From NCBI GenBank assembly GCA_021825035.1, contig JAKAIQ010000094.1:1-7901 (forward strand): a stretch of 7,901 nucleotides of DNA, written 5' to 3'. Of the stretch, positions 1 through 5,989 are shown in pieces. Within the stretch, counting starts at the first letter, position 1. Every line of letters starts with the position of its first letter. The notes below the pieces were generated by a model. It made no database searches. It saw only the letters and a list, made by a program, of their open reading frames with translations, and was not told the origin of the DNA. The stretch comes from Deltaproteobacteria bacterium. GTDB taxonomy: Bacteria; Desulfobacterota; GWC2-55-46. The position numbers were made by a program, and so were the translations under genes.

Positions 1-137
1 CGACGTTCAGTGCCGCCGCCTTTATCAGCCCCCCTGCCGTGAGAGTGGCTCCCTCCACCGCAGCCTCCCGCCCTCATCATTAAATAAAAAAAGGCGCCTA
101 TTATTATGAACCAAAGAATCGGACCTAAACTTGCCAT
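1..137 (-). CDS. Small membrane protein with Gly/Cys/His-rich tail (partial, runs off left edge)
   Basis: The frame opens at an ATG (137-135) preceded by AGGAGGG (147-141), a near-perfect ribosome binding site four bases away. It stays open for 45 codons to the window edge. The protein begins MASLGPILWFIIIGAFFYLM, a single hydrophobic segment (about residues 4-20). Two Met, an Arg and a glycine-rich stretch follow, with one Cys (residue 26) and a His-Ser-His motif (31-33). This layout of one short N-terminal helix, 'MMR' and a Gly/Cys/His-rich tail is one I recall from small proteins beside metal-transport and YHS-domain genes, though I cannot name the family with certainty. The gene starts 47 bases after the stop of the Met/His-rich exported protein and is probably the next gene of the operon. 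The tail could bind metal, which is inference. Its C-terminus is not in the window. Confidence 0.7.
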   Translation of the reverse strand, partial: MASLGPILWFIIIGAFFYLMMRAGGCGGGSHSHGRGADKGGGTER

Positions 138-184
138 ATTCCCTCCTGTAAATGAGTAAGGTTCTGCCCCTCCCGCCTACTTCA

Positions 185-658
185 TCATCTCTTTTTCCTG
201 GTTTCAAACCTGAACACCCTCTCATCGACCCCTGCCACACCCTTTACCACGACTTCAACGGATTTAGCCCGTGAGATATCGGCATCCTTGAATTCAAGGT
301 TAGCCTCCCTGTGATGGCCCGTGCCCGATGATGAAACGAGCGTAGCGTTATAAACCTTGCCCGAATCGTCGCGAAGAACGGTAATGTCCTCAAATCTGTA
401 CCGGTCGAGGTCTACGGTGTGGGTATCGAAGGCGACGTCGAAGACCGGATTTTTGTCAGACGGATTTTCATAGGTGACTTTCACGGTTACCCCTGCAGCC
501 TCGGCCTCCTCGGCAAGGCCCTTCGTCTCTTTATTCTCCGTCGTCCCCATCATCCCGCCCATATGGTCCTGCATGTGCTTGTCCATATCTTCCATCTGTC
601 CGAAGACAGGCGCTGCAAAAAGAAGAAATACAAAAACCGCCGCAAATAACCGCTTCAT
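185..658 (-). CDS. Exported Met/His-rich putative metal-binding protein
   Basis: This is a 157-aa protein with a clear signal peptide: MKR, a hydrophobic core to about residue 16, and a likely cut after AAPVFG near residue 20. Residues 22-37 form a Met/His cluster (Met 22, 25, 29, 33, 36, 37; His 28, 32), typical of periplasmic Cu(I)/Ag(I) binding. A Glu/Lys-rich linker leads into a predicted beta-rich domain (about 55-152) containing FDTHTVDLD, VLRDDSGKVY, a His pair at 115-116 and VAGVDERVF. I have a memory of this domain in uncharacterised proteins near metal-efflux genes but know no assigned function. The start is fixed by AAAGGAGGT (672-664) six bases upstream. It lies 22 bases after the methyltransferase stop. 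The likely role is periplasmic copper buffering or delivery to CusB/CusA. That role is inferred from the signal peptide, the Met/His cluster and the operon context. Confidence 0.85.
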   Translation of the reverse strand: MKRLFAAVFVFLLFAAPVFGQMEDMDKHMQDHMGGMMGTTENKETKGLAEEAEAAGVTVKVTYENPSDKNPVFDVAFDTHTVDLDRYRFEDITVLRDDSGKVYNATLVSSSGTGHHREANLEFKDADISRAKSVEVVVKGVAGVDERVFRFETRKKR

Positions 659-680
659 GCTCTACCTCCTTTAATCGCTC

Positions 681-1402
681 TCATTTATTTTTTTGGGCTT
701 CTCTTTTGCCAAAGCGCGGAATAAACATCGGGACCCTTCCCATGTATCTCCTGTACCCTTCCCCGAACTCCTTCTCCATGTCTTTCTCTTCCCTTTTAGC
801 GAGCTTATAGTAGGCAACGATAAGCACCGGCCACATGAGGACTGTTATTATCGTCGGCCACTGGATGAGAAGCCCGATGGTAACTAAAAAAGCCCCGAAT
901 ACTGCGGATGCCTCACATGCGCGTAAACCCCCTCGGTAACGAGGCCGCCTTTGGCCCCGTGCACTCTCTTCCACCCTGAAGCCATTATGAAAAAGCCAGC
1001 GATCATGAGACCGTTGCTGACAATGTGTATCAATGCCAGAGTTACAACCCCGCCGCCAAGGAAAGTGACCCAGAGATGCCCGCTCTCGTGGGCAAAGGGG
1101 TTCAGGGCCGGATAGCGGCTGCCGAGTATAGCGGTCAAAATATAGATAGTAAGGGGGAAGCCGTACATCTCGGTAAAAAGCGCGATAATGAAGGCTATCG
1201 TGACACCCATCGACCTCCACTCCCTCTTTTTTACGGGGGCGAGGAAGCTAAGGATGAAAAAGAGGAAAAGGACGATATTGGCTACAACAAGCGACCAGAA
1301 CCCGTACGCGTATGAAATGCCGCCGCCGTGCATCTTGAAATGCTTCGCATCTATTTCCGCTTCTCCACAACCTGCATCGCAGAAAAAATATCTTTCCGTC
1401 AT
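681..1402 (-). pseudogene. Isoprenylcysteine carboxyl methyltransferase (ICMT)-family membrane methyltransferase, frameshifted
   Basis: Two overlapping frames together encode a protein of about 240 aa. The first runs from ATG at 1402 to a TAG at 886-884. It starts with a short soluble part containing FFCDAGCG, then three or more membrane segments (about residues 30-57, 66-92 and 113-141), with FTEMYGFPLTIYIL and then EGVYAHVRHPQYSGLF. The last is the family's SAM-binding region. The second frame resumes directly as LVTIGLLIQWP, adds another membrane pair, and ends with the family C-terminus KREEKDMEKEFGEGYRRYM followed by VPMFIP, stopping at 683-681. One extra T in the T6 run (891-886) restores a continuous gene. 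ICMT-family enzymes transfer a methyl group from S-adenosylmethionine, but the bacterial substrates are mostly unknown. The ATG overlaps the restored TRASH stop codon (ATGA), which implies translational coupling. The lesion may be a real mutation, transcriptional slippage or a sequencing error. Confidence 0.8.
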
Positions 1403-1823
1403 TTTCCGGATTTCTTCGAGGCGTAGTATCTCTCGGCGGTGGCGCCGGACTCGAAATAAAGGACTCCGCCATCGGGCGCGGCCGTTATGAAAGCCTTCGA
1501 CTTATCAACTTCACGGCCTGTCGCAGGGTCTTTTGCGTAACGTAGGGCCTTGTCGCCTTTGATCCGCGTAAAGCATCCCTCGCAACAGCCGTACCTTCGA
1601 ACTTTACCGGTATCTGCGGTTTATCCATGAAAGTATCATTGACCATGCAGACCTCGGCCGGTTTTACCGCCTTAACCGCAGTATTTGCTCCAGCGTATGC
1701 CTGAAAAAGGAAAAAAGCCGCGATGAATAAAGTAAAAACTATCGTGCCTTTTAAAACCCTCTTGGATAAAATTAGAGGTTGACCTCCTTTGAGCGCTCTG
1801 CTATAAATCGCAAAAATATCCAT
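1399..1823 (-). pseudogene. Exported TRASH-type heavy-metal-binding protein, frameshifted
   Basis: The open frame from ATG 1823 has a hydrophobic export segment (about residues 27-43, ending in QAYAG) and then EVCMVNDTFMDKPQIPVKFEG. After this Gly it turns into unlikely sequence and stops at 1485. From base 1593 a neighbouring frame reads YGCCEGCFTRIKGDKALRYA, then KDPATGREVD, then a segment with PDGGVLYFESGAT, and stops with TGA at 1401-1399. Joined, the two give Cys-x20-Cys-x3-Cys, the TRASH metal-binding pattern, in a protein of about 141 aa. The stop overlaps the next start as ATGA, so the restored frame is surely the ancestral one. At least one base is missing at 1593. Relatives I remember have Lys-Thr-Tyr before the Tyr-Gly-Cys-Cys, so about ten bases may be lost. 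Its role is probably periplasmic copper binding. The ATG directly abuts the PII stop; a downstream start is also possible. Confidence 0.8.
1781..1790 (-). promoter_or_regulatory. Strong ribosome binding site inside the TRASH reading frame
   Basis: The minus strand reads AAAGGAGGTC here, an almost ideal Shine-Dalgarno sequence, 11 codons into the frame that opens at ATG 1823. No ATG, GTG or TTG follows at usable distance in that frame. The in-frame codon at 1772-1770 is ATT, ten bases after GGAGG. Starting there would give a protein beginning Ile/Met-Leu-Ser-Lys-Arg with a standard signal peptide. By contrast, ATG 1823 has only a weak AAGAAAG upstream. Either the gene uses the rare ATT start, or an ancestral ATG was lost. 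Confidence 0.55.
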
Positions 1824-2204
1824 CTAATCTTTCTTATTATTTTTCCCGCTGTTCCCGGCCCCTGAAATTAAAGCATCCTCGCCTGTCACCCCGTTTCTTA
1901 TCTTTACGGCGTAGTTTATGTCAGACACAAATATCATTCCGTCCCCCCTGCGGCCGCTCCAGGCGGTTTTTTTAATAACGTCCGCGAGCCTCATCGCGTC
2001 TTCATCCCTGCATATGATCTCAAGTTTCGTGACCGGGCTTATCTTTTCAATGTAATCTATTGACACGCGCTCCTGTTCCGGCACGGCCGCTTTTCCCACG
2101 GCCTTAACCTCTATCGCAGTAAGGCCCGGGACGCCGGCTTCTTCAAGGGCGGATATTACCTTATCGGCCTTTTCAAAACGTACATACGCCTTTATCTCTT
2201 TCAT
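1824..2204 (-). CDS. PII-like signalling protein linked to metal efflux
   Basis: This 126-aa protein has the PII (GlnB/GlnK) fold signature. The N-terminal strand MKEIKAYVRFEKADKVISAL is followed by GVPGLTAIEVKAVGK (about 25-38). The B-loop-like SGRRGDGMIFVSD sits at 83-95, and the C-loop-like KIRNGVTGEDAL at 101-112. Canonical PII proteins carry a uridylylated Tyr in the T-loop; here that loop (about 38-52) reads VPEQERVSID with no matching Tyr. This argues against ordinary GlnD-controlled nitrogen signalling. From memory, a divergent PII group (called PII-NG) has been reported beside heavy-metal RND pumps, and this gene fits that group. The extra C-terminal tail is Gly/Asn/Lys-rich. GAGGAG (2216-2211) lies six bases before the ATG. 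It may sense a nucleotide or metal and modulate CusA, which is inference. Confidence 0.87.
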   Translation of the reverse strand: MKEIKAYVRFEKADKVISALEEAGVPGLTAIEVKAVGKAAVPEQERVSIDYIEKISPVTKLEIICRDEDAMRLADVIKKTAWSGRRGDGMIFVSDINYAVKIRNGVTGEDALISGAGNSGKNNKKD

Positions 2205-2232
2205 CCGTTTCTCCTCATACGATTGAGAACCA

Positions 2233-2844
2233 TCAACTCTTTTTGAAGATATCCTTTATGATAAAGGCCGCGGACGTAAGTACGCCGAGCAGAACAAGAG
2301 AGACCCCTGTCCCCGCAATGGTCATAACTGAAAGCTCCGCGCCTTCCGGCCCGAGGGCCGGGGTTCTGTACCCCATTACGATCCAGGCAACGGGATAGAC
2401 AAGGGCGCCAACGCCGGTAAGTGCCGATGCTATCGTCTTAATCCTTGCGGACACTGAAGTAAAGGCAAGGCCGAGCGAGACGGCGATCGTAACGAGCCCA
2501 AGGCCCATGGCATGCACGTGCCCTCTCACAAGCCTTGCATGTGAGAGCGCCATAAGAAGGTTATCATGTAACCCGGCATGCGCCGCCTCGCGGGCCTGAA
2601 CGGCGCCATGCAGGTGGTCTTCCATGCCGTCTCCGCCTTTTTTCATATGTCCGTCCATGGACATGTCATGTTCGCCGCCATTGACATCCCCTTTTATCGA
2701 AGCCGCATGAGCCGCTTCGTATTGGAGGCTTTCGTGTATTTTCTCATGGCCGAGGACAAGAAAAAATGCCCAACCTATGCCGAGTATAAACACGAGAAGA
2801 CCTATCAATATCCCGTACCTTACTGGCTTGAAGACTTCAATCAT
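2233..2844 (-). CDS. Four-helix His-rich membrane protein of unknown function
   Basis: This is a 203-aa integral membrane protein I cannot assign to a named family. Helix 1 spans about residues 9-31. It is followed by a long hydrophilic loop (33-108) with many His (33, 37, 46, 59, 66, 77, 79, 89, 93, 102) and Met (61, 63, 67, 74) residues. Helices 2-4 lie at about 110-130, 135-158 and 172-196. Helix 2 opens with GHVHAMGLGL, a His-x-His at the membrane face that could bind metal or heme. Conserved-looking GYRTPALGPEGAE joins helices 3 and 4. With a cytoplasmic N-terminus the His/Met loop would face the periplasm. The ATG is supported by AAAAGGAGG (2858-2850) at five bases and overlaps the end of cusA by eight bases, so the two are translationally coupled. 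It may collect periplasmic or membrane copper for CusA, which is inference. Confidence 0.8.
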   Translation of the reverse strand: MIEVFKPVRYGILIGLLVFILGIGWAFFLVLGHEKIHESLQYEAAHAASIKGDVNGGEHDMSMDGHMKKGGDGMEDHLHGAVQAREAAHAGLHDNLLMALSHARLVRGHVHAMGLGLVTIAVSLGLAFTSVSARIKTIASALTGVGALVYPVAWIVMGYRTPALGPEGAELSVMTIAGTGVSLVLLGVLTSAAFIIKDIFKKS

Positions 2845-5800
2845 TGTTGCCTCCTTTTAAACTATCCGTGCCCTTCAGGCTTTCGATCCGCCTAAGCCCC
2901 CTCTCTTTCCAGAGCACATAGATGGCCGGAAGGACCAGAAGCTCGAGCAAGGCCGAAGTGAACATCCCGCCCACCATGGGGGCGGCTATCCTTTTCATGA
3001 CGTCTGCCCCGGTGCCTGAGCTCCACATGATGGGGAGAAGCCCGGCGATTATGGCCGTTACTGTCATGAGCTTCGGCCTGACCCTCATGACGGTGCCCTC
3101 GATTACGGCATCGTACAGGTCGCTTACCGATGTCATCTTCCCCTCAGAGAGCCGCTCATTGTAGGCATGGTCCAGGTAGATGAGCATGACGATGCCCATC
3201 TCGGCGTCGAGGCCGGCAAGCGCTATGAAACCTACGGCAACGCCTATGCTCAGGTTATAGCCGAGGAAATATAGCATCCATGTGGCGCCTATGAGCGAAA
3301 ACGGAATGGCAAGAAGTATTATCAGACACTCCGTAATCGATTCGAAATTGAGGTAAAGAAGGAGGAATATTATCGCGAGCGTCAGAGGTATTATGACCTT
3401 TAGCTTCGCGTAGGCCCTTTGCATGTACTCATACTGGCCGCTCCACGTCGTATAATATCCGGCAGGGAATTTCACGTTCTCGACGACGGCCTTCTTTGCG
3501 TCGTTTACGTAGCTACCGATGTCCCTTCCGCGGACGTCCACATATATCCATGTGGTAAGAAGTGCGTTCTCGGTCTTTATTCCGGGAGGCCCCATCTTGA
3601 TCTGAATGTCCGCTACCTGCTCAAGCGGAATATGCTGCCCTGTCATAGTCGGCACGAGGACCCTGCCGAGCTTCGTGACGTCATCCCGAAGCTCCCGTTT
3701 GTACCTTACGTTTACCGGATACCGCTCAAGGCCCTCGACCGTCGTCGTGACGTTCTCTCCGCCGATGGCGGACGTTATCACCTGCTGGATGTCGTCGATC
3801 CTGAGGCCGTACCTCGCGGCCTCATCCCGTTTTATCCTTATATCGAGATAATAGCCCCCTTCGGTCCTCTCGGCATAGGCGCTTGCGGTACCAGGGACTT
3901 TCTTTACCACAGCCTCGACGTCAAGTGCCACCTTCTCAAGTTCCGCGAGGTCTTTTCCGAAGACCTTTATGCCAACGGGCGTGCGTATGCCCGTTGAGAG
4001 CATATCTATCCTGTCCTTTATGGGCATCGTCCACGCGTTAGTCACACCCGGCATCTTAAGCGCGGAGTCCATCTCCTGAACGAGCTTGTCTTCTGTCATG
4101 CCAGGGGGCCATTTATCTTTCGGTTTGAGGTTTATTACCGTCTCGAACATCTCAAGAGGCGCCGGGTCTGTTGCGGTAAGGGCCCTTCCGGCCTTTCCGA
4201 AGACACTTTCCACCTCAGGGAAGCTTTTTATTATCCGGTCCTGGGTCTGGAGTATCTCCGCGGCCTTTGTGACCGAGACCCCCGGAAGCATTACGGGCAT
4301 GAAAAGGAGCGTCCCTTCGTCAAGCGGGGGCATGAATTCGCTCCCGAGCCGGGAAAGGGGAAAGAGCGTCAGGACAAGAGCGGCGACGGCAAGAAGGACG
4401 GTCGTCTTTTTAAACTTGAGGACTGTATTAATCACAGGCCTATATACCCATATCGAAAACCTCGTTATCGGGTTTTTATGCTCCGGCATTATGCGGCCCC
4501 TTATGAAATAGCCCATCAATACCGGCACAAGGGTAACCGAGAGGAACGCTGCCGCGCCCATGGCGAAGGTCTTTGTAAACGCCAGGGGCTTAAAGAGCCT
4601 CCCCTCCTGCGCCTCGAGCGTAAATATGGGCATGAAGGATACCGTTATGATGAGAAGCGAGAAAAAGAGCGAGGGTCCCACCTCTTTGGCGGCGTCCATG
4701 ATAATCCGCCAGTGCTCTTTTTTGCCTTTGTCCCTTTCGAGATGCTTATGCGCGTTTTCTATCATTACGATCGCCCCGTCTATCATCGCTCCTATCGCTA
4801 TCGCAATGCCTCCGAGGCTCATTATGTTTGCGTTTATGCCCATCTGGTACATTATTATAAGAGAGATGAGTATCCCGACCGGCAGCATGACTATGGCCAC
4901 AAGGGCCGACCTGAAGTGGAGGAGGAATATTATGCAGACGATCGAAACGATTATCGATTCTTCTATGAGTTTTTCTTTCAGGGTATCCACCGCCCTGTGG
5001 ATAAGATCGCTCCGGTCATAGACGGGCGTTATTCTTACCCCCGGCGGAAGCCCCGCCTGAAGCTCCTTCAATTTCTCCTTTACGCCGTGTATGACATCGA
5101 GGGCGTTGCCGCCGAACCTCATGACGACTATGCCGCCCACGGCCTCTCCCTCTCCGTTAAGCTCGGTAATGCCCCTTCTTTCCTCCGGGCCGAGCTCTAC
5201 CCTTGCGACGTCCCTTATCTTTATGGGAGTGCCCGTTCTGTCGACCTTGAGAACTATATCCTCTATGTCCGGGATATTCTTTATATAGCCGAGGCCCCGG
5301 ATCATGTACTCCCGCTCGGACATCTCGATTACGCTCCCGCCTACGTCGCGGTTGCTCATCTCAAGGGCCTTCGTGACATCTCCTATGGAAACTCCATACG
5401 TGACGAGCTTATTCGGGTCTATATTGACCTGATACTGTTTGACAAACCCGCCGATGGAAGCGACCTCGGATACGCCTGGCACCTTCGTTAGCTGATACCT
5501 TATGTACCAGTCCTGAATACTCCTCAGTTCCGCAAGGGTATAATTCTTGGCCTCCACCGCATATTCATACACCCAGCCGACTCCCGTAGCGTCAGGCCCT
5601 AAAGACGGCGTAACTCCTTTCGGGAGTTTCCCCGATGCGAAGTTCAGGTACTCGAGCACTCTCGACCTCGCCCAGTACATGTCTGTGCCGTCCTCGAAGA
5701 TGACGTATACGAAAGAGACCCCGAAAAAAGAATATCCCCTCACGACCTTTGCCTTAGGCACCGAAAGCATGGCCGTCGTAAGGGGGTACGTCACCTGGTC

Positions 5801-5986
5801 TTCCACAACCTGGGGGGCCTGCCCCGGGTAATCCGTATAGATTATGACCTGAACATCCGAGAGGTCCGGGATGGCGTCTATCGGGGTTCTGTAGATAGTC
5901 CATATGCCCCAGCCTGCGGCAAAGGCGGCGGCAAGGATGATGATGAGCTTATTATTTATTGAGAGTTCGATGATCCTTTTGAGCAT
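2837..5986 (-). CDS. cusA: CusA-type Cu(I)/Ag(I) RND efflux pump, inner-membrane subunit
   Basis: This 1049-aa protein matches full-length heavy-metal RND pumps (E. coli CusA is 1047 aa). It exports Cu(I)/Ag(I) with proton drive as a trimer joined to CusB and an outer-membrane channel. The N-terminal helix is followed by TPIDAIPDLSDVQVI and GQAPQVVEDQVTYPLTTAML (56-75), both family hallmarks. Helix 4 has GGIAIAIGAMIDGAIVMIEN, with Asp403 and Glu410 in the positions of the E. coli proton-relay residues 405 and 412. The three metal-binding methionines of E. coli (573, 623, 672) are present as Met563 (LLFMP), Met613 (PAPLEM) and Met662 (RIDM). The membrane relay methionines 389, 401, 491 and 997 are also kept. 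This points to copper/silver rather than zinc/cobalt/nickel. The start lies three bases after the cusB stop. No strong ribosome binding site is seen, so coupling to cusB is likely. The frame is intact. Confidence 0.97.
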   Translation of the reverse strand: MLKRIIELSINNKLIIILAAAFAAGWGIWTIYRTPIDAIPDLSDVQVIIYTDYPGQAPQVVEDQVTYPLTTAMLSVPKAKVVRGYSFFGVSFVYVIFEDGTDMYWARSRVLEYLNFASGKLPKGVTPSLGPDATGVGWVYEYAVEAKNYTLAELRSIQDWYIRYQLTKVPGVSEVASIGGFVKQYQVNIDPNKLVTYGVSIGDVTKALEMSNRDVGGSVIEMSEREYMIRGLGYIKNIPDIEDIVLKVDRTGTPIKIRDVARVELGPEERRGITELNGEGEAVGGIVVMRFGGNALDVIHGVKEKLKELQAGLPPGVRITPVYDRSDLIHRAVDTLKEKLIEESIIVSIVCIIFLLHFRSALVAIVMLPVGILISLIIMYQMGINANIMSLGGIAIAIGAMIDGAIVMIENAHKHLERDKGKKEHWRIIMDAAKEVGPSLFFSLLIITVSFMPIFTLEAQEGRLFKPLAFTKTFAMGAAAFLSVTLVPVLMGYFIRGRIMPEHKNPITRFSIWVYRPVINTVLKFKKTTVLLAVAALVLTLFPLSRLGSEFMPPLDEGTLLFMPVMLPGVSVTKAAEILQTQDRIIKSFPEVESVFGKAGRALTATDPAPLEMFETVINLKPKDKWPPGMTEDKLVQEMDSALKMPGVTNAWTMPIKDRIDMLSTGIRTPVGIKVFGKDLAELEKVALDVEAVVKKVPGTASAYAERTEGGYYLDIRIKRDEAARYGLRIDDIQQVITSAIGGENVTTTVEGLERYPVNVRYKRELRDDVTKLGRVLVPTMTGQHIPLEQVADIQIKMGPPGIKTENALLTTWIYVDVRGRDIGSYVNDAKKAVVENVKFPAGYYTTWSGQYEYMQRAYAKLKVIIPLTLAIIFLLLYLNFESITECLIILLAIPFSLIGATWMLYFLGYNLSIGVAVGFIALAGLDAEMGIVMLIYLDHAYNERLSEGKMTSVSDLYDAVIEGTVMRVRPKLMTVTAIIAGLLPIMWSSGTGADVMKRIAAPMVGGMFTSALLELLVLPAIYVLWKERGLRRIESLKGTDSLKGGNND

Positions 5987-5989
5987 GTC

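Noticed and set aside
138..184. Possible terminator after the Met/His-rich protein gene
   Set aside because: No stem-loop with a U-tract was found, and a strong ribosome binding site shows that the operon continues.
25..240. A 71-codon open frame on the minus strand
   Set aside because: It starts inside the Met/His-rich exported protein gene and overlaps the better supported small membrane protein (137-1) in another phase. It lacks a ribosome binding site of its own.
1248..1472. A 74-codon open frame on the minus strand
   Set aside because: It overlaps the restored TRASH 3' end and the methyltransferase 5' end in a third frame, and its Pro/Arg-rich product is not protein-like.
2837..2880. 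Short repeat at the CusA C-terminus (ESLKG, DSLKG)
   Set aside because: Only two five-residue copies in a variable tail; too short to be treated as a repeat feature.
3419..3997. A 192-codon open frame on the plus strand
   Set aside because: Antisense to the CusA periplasmic region, with no family motif and no plausible ribosome binding site.
4478..5491. A 337-codon open frame on the plus strand
   Set aside because: It lies wholly antisense to the well-conserved cusA frame. Its His/Tyr/Arg-rich product has no recognisable domain, and it is a by-product of codon bias.
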